This document shows, piece by piece, positions 23,424 through 30,754 of a stretch of DNA of 35,868 nt. The stretch covers positions 1-35,868 of the forward strand of contig CALKAM010000182.1 in assembly GCA_937983105.1 (NCBI GenBank), read 5' to 3'. A model generated the notes under the pieces. The model searched no databases and had not been told where the DNA came from. It saw only the letters and a program-made list of their open reading frames with translations. The translations under genes were made by a program, and so were the position numbers. The stretch is from Planifilum sp021793745. GTDB lineage: Bacteria > Bacillota > Bacilli > Thermoactinomycetales > DSM-44946. Positions within the stretch are counted from its first letter, which is position 1, and the number at the start of each line of letters is the position of its first letter.

Positions 23424-24233
23424 CTATACGGGTTTTTCAAGGAGCTTTACTTTTCCGGCTTGCTCCAGGGTATCGCTGTTCATGCGGGAGATTTCGTCAA
23501 AAAAGCGGACCCGAAACGTGCCGATTCCCTCCCGGTTCGAAAGGGATGCTTCCGCTTTTTCCCCGGCGATGCCCACCGCCGCCAGGGAGAGGATCGCGGC
23601 GTGGAAGGGATCGATCCCCGCCCCCAGACAGCATCCGATCACCGCTGTCAGCATGCAGCCGGTTCCGGTCACGCGCGTCAGCAGCGGCGTGCCGTTTTCC
23701 ACGTAGGCCTCCCGCTTTCCGTCGGTTACATAATCGACGGGTCCGCTGACGGCAACGACCGTTTGAAGCGTTTTCGCCAGGTCCCGGATGGCGGGGAGGA
23801 GGGATTTCAGTCCATCCTCGTCCGCATCGACGCCGCGGCCGCTGCGCTGGCCGCAAAGGGTTCCGATCTCCGAAGCGTTGCCGCGGATGACGCTGAATCG
23901 AACCCGTTTCAACAGGCGGTCCACCGCTTCCATGCGCAGGCGGGTGGCTCCGGCTCCCACCGGATCCAAAACCACCGGAACCCCGCGCTTGTTGGCCGAT
24001 TCACCGGCCTGGGCCATCGCTTCCAGCTGTTCCTGGCGGAGGGTTCCGATGTTGAGAACGACGGCATTGCTCGCGGCGGCCATTTCCGCCGCCTCCTCCA
24101 GGGCGTCGGCCATCACCGGACTCGCCCCACAGGCCAGGGTGATATTGGCGCAATCGTTTACGGTGACCACATTGGTGATCTGATGAATGAGGGGATGGAT
24201 ATTGGCGATTTGTTCCCACAGTTTCCAATCCAT
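23424..24233 (-). CDS. thiM: Hydroxyethylthiazole kinase ThiM
   Basis: Phosphorylates 4-methyl-5-(2-hydroxyethyl)thiazole in thiamine salvage, 269 residues, usual length. Ribokinase-like fold with the family stretches HPLIHQITNVVTVNDCANI, GASPVMADALEEAAEMA, VLDPVGAGATRLR, VIRGNASEI and VTGTGCMLTAVIGCCLGAG, the last containing the catalytic-region Cys. AAAGGAGG lies 8 bases before ATG 24233. No thiD or thiE gene is adjacent. The leader does not contain the conserved CUGAGA / ACCUGAU pair of a TPP riboswitch. Confidence 0.93.
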   Translation of the reverse strand: MDWKLWEQIANIHPLIHQITNVVTVNDCANITLACGASPVMADALEEAAEMAAASNAVVLNIGTLRQEQLEAMAQAGESANKRGVPVVLDPVGAGATRLRMEAVDRLLKRVRFSVIRGNASEIGTLCGQRSGRGVDADEDGLKSLLPAIRDLAKTLQTVVAVSGPVDYVTDGKREAYVENGTPLLTRVTGTGCMLTAVIGCCLGAGIDPFHAAILSLAAVGIAGEKAEASLSNREGIGTFRVRFFDEISRMNSDTLEQAGKVKLLEKPV

Positions 24234-24350
24234 CGCGGGCGCCTCCTTTCGGCGAAAAGATGAGCGTTCGATCGCTTTCGGAGATGTCAGGTCGAAAGAT
24301 ATCGCCTGCGCGACGTGGCCGGGACTTGCGCATCCCTATCGTGCGTTTTC

Positions 24351-24379
24351 ACCTTAGCACAGACCGGGTCGGCCGTCAA
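24351..24379 (-). promoter_or_regulatory. thiM promoter
   Basis: Read toward thiM: TTGACG, 17 bases, then TAAGGT preceded by TGC (extended -10). The predicted transcript begins about 110 bases before the thiM ATG, leaving a long leader. Confidence 0.65.
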
Positions 24380-24411
24380 AAGGTTGATTCGATACAGGAG
24401 GAGCCGTTTTG

Positions 24412-24420
24412 TGATATAAT
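24412..24420 (+). promoter_or_regulatory. aroK promoter (extended -10)
   Basis: TGA-TATAAT forms an extended -10 element 46 bases upstream of the aroK start. No matching -35 is evident at 17 bases. It is divergent from the thiM promoter, the two -10 boxes being about 60 bases apart. Confidence 0.6.
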
Positions 24421-24465
24421 CCACCACAACCTGACGCCAGCGATGCCGATACGGGAGGGGAAGGA

Positions 24466-24978
24466 ATGTCGCAACCGAAGAAGCCGCTCATCCTGATCGG
24501 TTTTATGGGGACCGGCAAGACGACGGTAGGGAAGGCCCTGGCCGTTCGCCTGGGGCTTCCCCTGGTGGATACGGATCAGGAAATCGAAAAACAGGCGGGG
24601 AAACGGATCTCCGAAATCTTTCAGAGGTGCGGGGAGGAGGGATTTCGCGCGCTGGAGAGTCGAGTGCTGAGGCAGGTATTGACCGGAAATCCGGGAATTG
24701 TGACGACAGGAGGCGGGATCGTCCTTCGGCCTGAAAATGTTCGGTTGATGCGGGAGTTTGGGCTGGTGATTGCCCTTCACGCCAGTGCAGAGGAGATTAT
24801 TCGGCGGTTGTCCGGCGATACGGACCGTCCACTGCTCCGGGGAGATCTCCGGCAGCGCGTTTCCCGCCTGCTCGAGGAGCGAAGAGGAATGTACGATTTT
24901 GCCCATGTCCAGGTGGATACCACCACCTTGACGGTGGCAGAAGTGGTGGATCGAATCTGCCGCCATGTGACCGGATAG
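24466..24978 (+). CDS. aroK: Shikimate kinase
   Basis: Converts shikimate to shikimate-3-phosphate in aromatic amino-acid synthesis, 170 residues, usual length. Walker A GFMGTGKTTVG (from residue 12), the shikimate-binding DTD (35-37) and GFRALE (59-64), VTTGGGIVLRPEN, and the lid DRPLL are all visible. GGAGGGGAAGG precedes ATG 24466. It lies between the comG operon and yqzE; similar placement near competence genes occurs in related Bacilli. Confidence 0.95.
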   Translation: MSQPKKPLILIGFMGTGKTTVGKALAVRLGLPLVDTDQEIEKQAGKRISEIFQRCGEEGFRALESRVLRQVLTGNPGIVTTGGGIVLRPENVRLMREFGLVIALHASAEEIIRRLSGDTDRPLLRGDLRQRVSRLLEERRGMYDFAHVQVDTTTLTVAEVVDRICRHVTG

Positions 24979-25034
24979 ACAAGCCGTTTAAACCGAACCG
25001 TTCCCGTCCATCCTAGGGGGAAGGGGGTGATTCT

Positions 25035-25226
25035 GTGTCGTTCAAGGATTGGATCACTTATCTCCTGGAGAGGCTGGTCTGGTTTATGGAGACCCCCCGG
25101 GAGGAGCGAAAGAAGGAGCGAAACAGCCGGAAGGAGTCCTGGGCGACACGCTGGTTCGGCCTGATTCCCCTGTCGATGAAAATGGCCTACGATAAGCAAA
25201 AATCCCGAATAAGGAGCCGATCGTAA
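25035..25226 (+). CDS. yqzE: YqzE-family small protein
   Basis: Basic protein of 63 residues resembling Bacillus YqzE: FKDWITYLLERLVWFMETPREER at the start and RWFGLIPLSMKMAYDK near the end. Function is unknown; the gene is typically found by the comG operon, as here. GTG 25035 follows AAGGGGGTGATTCT. There is one amphipathic/hydrophobic stretch but no clear membrane helix. Confidence 0.82.
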   Translation: MSFKDWITYLLERLVWFMETPREERKKERNSRKESWATRWFGLIPLSMKMAYDKQKSRIRSRS

Positions 25227-25373
25227 ATGGATCACGATGGTTCGCAGCAGTACAAGCTGATGGATCTCAGGGATCGACCGGAAGTGATTCAATATATCCG
25301 GGAAGCCGAACAACAATTGAATCAGGCCATCGATGGGGAAGTGGCCCTGATCGCTTACGTTCGCAAGAAATAA
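25227..25373 (+). CDS. Small conserved-looking protein, 48 residues
   Basis: ATG 25227 is placed directly against the yqzE stop with AAGGAG ten bases upstream. The protein contains YKLMDLRDRPEVIQYIREAE, then QLNQAIDGEVALIAYVRKK, which looks like a folded alpha/beta mini-domain and has coding-like composition. I do not recognise a characterised family. It is probably co-translated with yqzE. It is shorter than typical ORF cut-offs and is easily missed. Confidence 0.65.
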   Translation: MDHDGSQQYKLMDLRDRPEVIQYIREAEQQLNQAIDGEVALIAYVRKK

Positions 25374-25766
25374 CGGTCAGCCTGTTCACCGGACAGGGAG
25401 CGTCTCGCCCCGATCCCCTTGGAGTGGCCGGAAGGGCTGACTGCCGGAAGCGATGCTGCAAATGGCGTGCCGGTGCCGAGCCGAGACGCCTGTCATCCAC
25501 GCCGGTGAGGAGCGCCGGGCGGAGGGTTGCGCGGGAATTCCGGGGGGACGGTCTCGGCTTCCCAGGCTTCACCATTTCCGGTTTTCCGAAAAGAGATATA
25601 ATAACGTTGGGCGGGACGACCTGGGCGGAAGCGATGCCTTCCACCGGGTCTTTTCCGTATGTAGGAAATCCGATCTGTTCAGGGGCCCCGTCCGGGGCGC
25701 AGGTATTTCCGGCTTTCATCACCGCAGGCTGAAAAACAGGACATTTTCCGGATGCAGGAGGCGGAT
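25374..25766 (+). other. Structured intergenic region upstream of the 340-residue gene
   Basis: 393 bases without a supported gene. A long-range 9-bp repeat AGCCGAGAC (25479-25487) / GTCTCGGCT (25551-25559) precedes a TATAAT at 25597-25602 with a weak -35. Downstream, three hairpins follow one another: GACC..GGAAG / CTTCC..GGTC (25618-25650), TTTCC / GGAAA (25652-25668) and GCCCC / GGGGC (25685-25698). This could be a structured leader. It does not match the glycine, T-box or RNase P patterns I looked for. Confidence 0.45.
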
Positions 25767-26789
25767 ATGCTGCGAGCGACGATCGATCTACTGGACCGGT
25801 TCCGGAAGCGGCCCGACTCCCATCGGGTGCGCGCCCTTTTGTCGTTCATCGAGGATTACGGCGATGAGGAAGATGCAGAAGCGCTTTTAGATCTATATTT
25901 GAATCATCCGGAAGCTTATGAGTTGTTGTCGCCCATTCGGAAACTTGGCAGTACCGAGACCGCAGAACGGCTTTTCAACCGCTGTATGGAAAACCGTCGA
26001 GTAAAAGCGAAGTTTCTCGGGGATGTTTTTACATCCCTTGCTTATATGGGTTATCAACCCGTCGAAGAGGTTCTCTATCAGTGTTTGCTAAAGGAGGAAC
26101 CTTTGGGTTCGGATGAATGTGTGGCATTGCTCCACTTTTCCTGTGCCGATTATGAGGCGGCGATTCGCGAGAAAATCTTGAAATATAAAAATCAAAACCT
26201 GTTTCCGGAGTTTCATCCCCTTCTCGCCAGCAAGGTTCCGGACCCGGATCTGCCGGATTTGCTTTATCACTGGGGAACCCATTGGGCTTCGGTGGATTGT
26301 AATGGCGGCCTGGTGTTGGGTCTGGCCCTTTATGGGGAACCGGAGCGGGAGCGTTTCAAGCAAATCCTTTGGGATGATCGCTGGGAAGCCCATGGAAGTG
26401 CTACCGGTACGATCAGGTGGACCTTCATCGGGATGCAATACCTGGGGATCACGTTCCGGGAGTTATTCCGGGAGATTCAAGCGGCGGCAAAAAAGGGAGT
26501 TGACGAGGAAGCAATTCGCTATCGTTTATTTGTACTAAAGGACCTGCTGGAACTTCGGATCCATTGGACGGACTTGCCGCTGCGTTTTGCCAGTCCGCTG
26601 GAGACTTGTGAAGAGATTTATCAAACCCTGTTCGACTGGTCCGAAAATCGGGATGATAATATAATCGACTGGGTGTCTGACAACGTGGAAAACCGGGAGT
26701 ATCTCGATTTATATCAAACGAAGGAGCTTCTATGCATGAAAATGGAGCAGGAAATGCGGAAAGAATTTGCGCTCCGGGAGTTGGGGTAA
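25767..26789 (+). CDS. Unrecognised protein, 340 residues, HEAT-like helical character
   Basis: I do not recognise the family. The sequence is mostly helical and acidic, with segments such as ALLSFIEDYGDEEDAEALLDLYL and SPIRKLGSTETAERLFNRCME that resemble HEAT/armadillo repeats over the first 130 residues. Trp-rich segments follow (LYHWGTHWASVDCNGG, LWDDRWEAHGSATGTIRW) and a C-terminal helix-rich part. There is no signal peptide or membrane helix. ATG 25767 has a textbook AGGAGG six bases upstream; the earlier in-frame ATG at 25752 has none. Codon use is more AT-rich than neighbours. It stands alone between yqzE and ispG. Confidence 0.75.
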   Translation: MLRATIDLLDRFRKRPDSHRVRALLSFIEDYGDEEDAEALLDLYLNHPEAYELLSPIRKLGSTETAERLFNRCMENRRVKAKFLGDVFTSLAYMGYQPVEEVLYQCLLKEEPLGSDECVALLHFSCADYEAAIREKILKYKNQNLFPEFHPLLASKVPDPDLPDLLYHWGTHWASVDCNGGLVLGLALYGEPERERFKQILWDDRWEAHGSATGTIRWTFIGMQYLGITFRELFREIQAAAKKGVDEEAIRYRLFVLKDLLELRIHWTDLPLRFASPLETCEEIYQTLFDWSENRDDNIIDWVSDNVENREYLDLYQTKELLCMKMEQEMRKEFALRELG

Positions 26790-27059
26790 AACGGCGGTAT
26801 CCTGGATTTTGACCCGTGCCGAGGATTTGTCATCCTGGACCGATCGTTGGGGTGGAGGTGATGGAGCTCGGTCGTTGGCGATACATGAGCTTGGGACGCT
26901 GATTGTCCGGAAAGTGTGTTATACTTGGATGAACGGGATATCGGATCGGTGGTTTTTTCTCGCCTGCTTCGGTAGAGGAAGTGCGGGCCTTGAGGGAGCC
27001 TCCGGTCCGGAGCTAAAATAGGATTAACCGATTTTCCCATTAAAGGGGCGATTGATTTC

Positions 27060-28154
27060 ATGTTTCATCGCAGGGAAACGCGGCCGGTAAAGGTAGGAAA
27101 CCTTCAAATCGGGGGCAACGACCAGGTGGTCGTCCAGAGTATGACCACCACCAAAACCCACGACGTGAAGGCGACGGTGGAGCAGATCCGCCAGCTGGAG
27201 GAGGCAGGCTGTCAAATGGTCCGGGTGGCGGTGCCGGACATGCGCGCCGCTGAAGCCATCCCGGCCATCAAAAAGGAGATTTCGATTCCGTTGGTGGCGG
27301 ACATCCATTTTGACTATCGTCTGGCCCTGAAAGCGATCGAGGGCGGGATCGATAAAATCCGCATCAACCCGGGGAACATCGGACGCCGGGAAAAGGTGGA
27401 GGCGGTGGTAAAGGCGGCCAAGGAACGGGGGATTCCCATCCGGATCGGAGTGAACGCGGGATCCCTGGAGAAACGGGTGTTGGAAAAATACGGTTACCCG
27501 ACGGCGGACGGCATGGTGGAAAGTGCGCTGTATCATATCGGTATTCTCGAGGATCTCGATTTCACGGATATCGTGGTCTCCCTGAAAGCCTCCGACGTTC
27601 GGTTGGCCATTGAAGCATACCAAAAGGCGGCCGCAGCCTTTCGCTATCCCCTCCATCTGGGGATTACCGAATCCGGTACCCTGTTCTCCGGAACGGTAAA
27701 AAGTGCCGCCGGGCTCGGAGCACTGCTGGCCCAGGGAATCGGATCCACCATCCGCATTTCCTTGAGCGCCGATCCCGTCGAGGAAGTGAAGGTGGCCAGG
27801 GAACTGCTCAAGGCCTTCGGTTTGGCGGCCAATGCGGCCACCCTGATTGCCTGTCCGACCTGTGGACGGATCGAAATCGATTTGATCAGCATTGCCAACG
27901 AGATCGAGGAGTACATTGCCAATATCCAAGCGCCGATCAAGGTATCGGTGCTCGGCTGCGCCGTAAACGGTCCCGGTGAGGCGAAAGAAGCGGATATCGG
28001 CATCGCCGGCGCCCGTGGTGAGGGCCTGCTGTTCAGACACGGCAAGATCATCCGAAAAATTCCCGAGGAAAAAATGGTCGAGGAATTGAAGAAGGAAATC
28101 GATAAACTGGCCGAGGAGTATCACCAAAAGCAGTCCGTCGGACAAGAAGCATGA
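27060..28154 (+). CDS. ispG: 4-hydroxy-3-methylbut-2-en-1-yl diphosphate synthase IspG
   Basis: [4Fe-4S] enzyme of the MEP isoprenoid pathway, converting MEcPP to HMBPP, 364 residues. The TIM-barrel domain begins VQSMTTTKTHDVKATVEQIRQL and contains LVADIHFDYRLAL and RINPGNIG. The C-terminal cluster domain has Cys265 and Cys268 (ACPTCGR) and Cys300 (LGCAVNGPGE), the three cluster ligands. AAAGGGG precedes ATG 27060. Single gene with its own terminator. Confidence 0.96.
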   Translation: MFHRRETRPVKVGNLQIGGNDQVVVQSMTTTKTHDVKATVEQIRQLEEAGCQMVRVAVPDMRAAEAIPAIKKEISIPLVADIHFDYRLALKAIEGGIDKIRINPGNIGRREKVEAVVKAAKERGIPIRIGVNAGSLEKRVLEKYGYPTADGMVESALYHIGILEDLDFTDIVVSLKASDVRLAIEAYQKAAAAFRYPLHLGITESGTLFSGTVKSAAGLGALLAQGIGSTIRISLSADPVEEVKVARELLKAFGLAANAATLIACPTCGRIEIDLISIANEIEEYIANIQAPIKVSVLGCAVNGPGEAKEADIGIAGARGEGLLFRHGKIIRKIPEEKMVEELKKEIDKLAEEYHQKQSVGQEA

Positions 28155-28164
28155 ATGCTCCGGA

Positions 28165-28190
28165 GCGTCGCCGAAAGGCGGCGCCTTTTG
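28165..28190 (+). terminator. Rho-independent terminator of ispG
   Basis: GCGTCGCC / GGCGGCGC (8 bp with one G-U, GAAA tetraloop) then CTTTTG, 11 bases after the stop. Confidence 0.85.
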
Positions 28191-28265
28191 TTTGGGTCCG
28201 CGGATCGTATGATTTCCCCCGGAGTTTGACATACTATGGGCGAACCACCAAAGGGGGGGTGCAAG

Positions 28266-28493
28266 ATGGGTCGGTTGGCTCTACTACTCGTGATCATCGG
28301 AGCACTCAATTGGTTGCTCGTAGGCTTGTTTCAATGGGATTTGGTTTCGGCCATCTTTGGAGGAGATGCGACGCGCGAATCCTCCATGATCAGCCGAATC
28401 ATCTATGCGCTGGTAGGGTTGGCCGGAATTTATGCGATCAAATTTCTGTTTGAAGATCGCGTACTCGCCGAAGGTGCCGGCGGCGACGAGTAA
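28266..28493 (+). CDS. DUF378-family small membrane protein
   Basis: Protein of 75 residues with two membrane helices: ALLLVIIGALNWLLVGLF (about 5-22) and IIYALVGLAGIYAIKFLF near residues 42-60. The wording ALNWLLVGLFQWDLV is the DUF378/YuzA signature. Function unknown. ATG 28266 follows AAGGGGGGGTG; a longer reading from 28236 has no ribosome-binding site. Confidence 0.88.
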   Translation: MGRLALLLVIIGALNWLLVGLFQWDLVSAIFGGDATRESSMISRIIYALVGLAGIYAIKFLFEDRVLAEGAGGDE

Positions 28494-28612
28494 GTCCCGA
28501 CATCCGAACCGTTTCCAGGGATTCCCCTGGTTGGGAGGTAGCGGCCTCCGCGGGGATATTGCGGAGATCCAAGTCGGAAAAATCACCTCCCGCCCAGGGG
28601 ATGATCAAGCCC

Positions 28613-28643
28613 GAACCGTTTTCCTGAAGACGGTTCTTTTTTT
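28613..28643 (+). terminator. Rho-independent terminator after the DUF378 gene
   Basis: GAACCGT / ACGGTTC (7 bp, 10-base loop) followed by seven T; it lies about 120 bases downstream of the stop. Confidence 0.85.
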
Positions 28644-28754
28644 GTTGACGGGAATTTCGGACAAAATGGCGTATCGTTATAGTGGAGAGAAATGAAACGG
28701 AGCTTCCGGGGCGGCTTTTCGCTTCCGGATGCTCTACGGATCGGAGGGAAGAGC

Positions 28755-29459
28755 ATGAACATGCCGATCATCGGAGTGACCGCCTCCCGGGATGACCGGG
28801 GAACGCTGTCGGTCGGCCGGGAATACCTGGATGCCGTCTTCGGGGCGGGGGGTTTACCGCTGATGATTCCCTATACGAAGGCGGCGAAGGCGCTTGACCG
28901 GATCGTCGATGAAATCGACGGACTGCTCTTAACGGGTGGGGGAGATATTGATCCCACCTGGTTTGACGAAGAACCGATCCCGGGACTGGGGTGGATCGAT
29001 CCGGAGCGGGACCATCTGGAAATCGCCCTGATCCGGCGGATGATGGAGAAGCGGAAGGCCGTATTGGCGGTCTGCAGAGGGTGCCAAATCCTGAATGTGG
29101 CAGCCGGAGGGGATATGTTCCAGGATCTGTACCGTCAGCGGGAAGGGCTGCTCCAGCACATGCAGAAAGCGCCCCGGTCCCACCTGTCCCATTCGGTGAC
29201 GGTGGTGGAGAATTCGCTCCTTTTCCGAATCGCAGGAGAGGCCACCTTCAAGGTGAACAGTTTCCATCACCAAGCGGTCCGGAAGCTCGCCCCGGGGTTT
29301 ATCGCCTCTGCCACGGCCAAGGACGGGGTGATTGAAGCCTTGGAAAGCGTGCGCCATCCCTTCGTTCTGGGGGTGCAATGGCATCCCGAGCACCTGGTGC
29401 AGACCGATGCGATCTCCCGCCGCCTGTTTGAGGCCTTTGTTCAGGCGGCTTCGGCCTGA
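28755..29459 (+). CDS. Class I glutamine amidotransferase-like hydrolase (gamma-glutamyl-GABA hydrolase type)
   Basis: Peptidase C26 family protein of 234 residues, likely hydrolysing a gamma-glutamyl compound. The nucleophile elbow AVCRGCQILNVAAGG contains Cys107, the catalytic His/Glu lie in GVQWHPEHL near residue 208, and LLLTGGGDIDPTWF and NSFHHQAVRKLAPG are family blocks. ATG 28755 was chosen because GGAGGG lies 6 bases upstream; a longer form from 28692 adds residues unlike the family. No puu pathway genes are adjacent, so the substrate is uncertain. Confidence 0.9.
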   Translation: MNMPIIGVTASRDDRGTLSVGREYLDAVFGAGGLPLMIPYTKAAKALDRIVDEIDGLLLTGGGDIDPTWFDEEPIPGLGWIDPERDHLEIALIRRMMEKRKAVLAVCRGCQILNVAAGGDMFQDLYRQREGLLQHMQKAPRSHLSHSVTVVENSLLFRIAGEATFKVNSFHHQAVRKLAPGFIASATAKDGVIEALESVRHPFVLGVQWHPEHLVQTDAISRRLFEAFVQAASA

Positions 29460-29490
29460 TCGGCGATAGTGGTTTTTTTTTCGACATGAT

Positions 29491-29531
29491 ACCCCCCTTC
29501 CCTTTGGAGCACACTACAACCGAAGGGGGGT
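29491..29531 (+). promoter_or_regulatory. Hairpin burying the ribosome-binding site of the VanW-family gene
   Basis: ACCCCCCTTC (29491-29500) pairs perfectly with GAAGGGGGGT (29522-29531) around a 21-base loop. The right arm is the gene's only Shine-Dalgarno sequence. A run of eight or more T just upstream (29473-29481) may belong to the end of the preceding gene's transcript. Confidence 0.55.
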
Positions 29532-29535
29532 GTGT

Positions 29536-30537
29536 GTGATACGGGTGCTCCTATCCTTTTTCTGCCTCTTAACCCTGTTTGGTTGCCACCTGGAGTATGG
29601 CGAGCTGCCCGCAGAGCGCATCGCGCCCATCTCCCACCGCCAGCCAGTCGTCACCCGTCCGATTCCCTTTATCCTTCAGGCGGATGGGAAGGAGTGGATC
29701 CTGGATCTCCGTCGGGTGGGGTATGATGGAATTGATCCCACGACCTTGGACCGCGACGCCTTTGATCGATGGTTGAGGCCGATTGAGCGGAAACTTTATC
29801 GCCCTCCCCGTTCCGCCCACTTCCGCGATCGGGTTCTTCAACCCCATCAATACGGAAGAAAAGTGGATCGGCAGGAGATTGAGGCGTGGTTGGACGTCAT
29901 CCATGCATACACGGATCGGCCCTTGAGGGTTCCGTTTATCCGCCTGAAACCTTCCATTACCACGTCGGATCTCAAGGTGATCCGCCAACGGAAGTTGGGC
30001 AGCTATTCCACCCGCTTCAATCCCGGTAATGTCAATCGGACCCATAACATTTTGTTGTCCACGAAGGCGATCGATCACGTGGTGGTGGATGTGGGAGAGG
30101 TGTTTTCCTTCAACAAGGTTGTCGGCCCCCGCACACCGCAGCGCGGATACAGACCGGCGCCGGTGATCGTCAGGGGCGAGTACAGCGAAGGAATTGGAGG
30201 CGGCATCTGTCAAACCTCATCCACTTTGTTCAACAGCGTCGATCAGGCCGGGCTGAAGATCCTTCAAAGGGTCAGCCACAGCAAGCAAGTCACCTACGTG
30301 CCTCCCGGAAGAGACGCTACGGTTTCCTGGGGCGGCCCCGATTTCCAATTCCAGAACCAATTGAATCGGCCGATCCTGCTGGTGGCGTCGGTCCGAGGCG
30401 GATGGTTGAACGTTTCCGTGTACAGCTCCGACGATGTTCGCTACCGAAAACAACCGGTTCCCGCACCGCCCAAGGAAGAACCGGATACCGAACGAACCCG
30501 GCCCTTTGAGCCGAATGCCCAACCGAAAAATCCATAG
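29536..30537 (+). CDS. VanW-family lipoprotein
   Basis: Exported protein of 333 residues with a short signal peptide and lipobox (LTLFGC, Cys17). An N-terminal part of about 120 residues with peptidoglycan-binding-4-like wording (EIEAWLDVIHAYTDRPLRVPF) is followed by the VanW domain: LGSYSTRFNPGNVNRTHNI, VVDVGEVFSFNKVVGPRTPQRGY, GIGGGICQTSSTLFNSVDQAGL. The C-terminus is Pro-rich and disordered. VanW proteins are found at the cell surface; their biochemical role is unclear, and no vancomycin-resistance genes are near. GTG 29536 is favoured over GTG 29530 because AAGGGGGG ends at 29530. Confidence 0.85.
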   Translation: MIRVLLSFFCLLTLFGCHLEYGELPAERIAPISHRQPVVTRPIPFILQADGKEWILDLRRVGYDGIDPTTLDRDAFDRWLRPIERKLYRPPRSAHFRDRVLQPHQYGRKVDRQEIEAWLDVIHAYTDRPLRVPFIRLKPSITTSDLKVIRQRKLGSYSTRFNPGNVNRTHNILLSTKAIDHVVVDVGEVFSFNKVVGPRTPQRGYRPAPVIVRGEYSEGIGGGICQTSSTLFNSVDQAGLKILQRVSHSKQVTYVPPGRDATVSWGGPDFQFQNQLNRPILLVASVRGGWLNVSVYSSDDVRYRKQPVPAPPKEEPDTERTRPFEPNAQPKNP

Positions 30538-30555
30538 CGGTACGGCTATCGGATC

Positions 30556-30585
30556 AGTGCCCCTCAGACAGGGGCACTTTCAATT
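30556..30585 (+). terminator. Rho-independent terminator of the VanW-family gene
   Basis: AGTGCCCCT / AGGGGCACT (9 bp, 5-base loop) then TTCAATTTT. Confidence 0.88.
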
Positions 30586-30705
30586 TTAGGAAAAAAATGC
30601 AAACAGGAAAAAGGGAAACCCTTTGCGCCAAACTGTCGTTCTATTGGAGAGGATGCGGCATTTCGGCAACATGTATGGATAGGACGCAGCGCATTTGCTA
30701 TAATA

Positions 30706-30714
30706 AAAGGCGCT
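30706..30714 (+). promoter_or_regulatory. Promoter of the yabE-like gene (extended -10)
   Basis: TGC-TATAAT forms an extended -10 about 40 bases upstream of the start codon; there is no convincing -35. Confidence 0.6.
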
Positions 30715-30754
30715 ATTCGAACTAATCTGTTGTTTGTGTAAAAGGAGGCCTTGG

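Noticed and set aside
26767..27021. An 84-codon plus-strand frame between the 340-residue gene and ispG
   Set aside because: Starts inside the previous gene, lacks a ribosome-binding site, and has no protein-like pattern.
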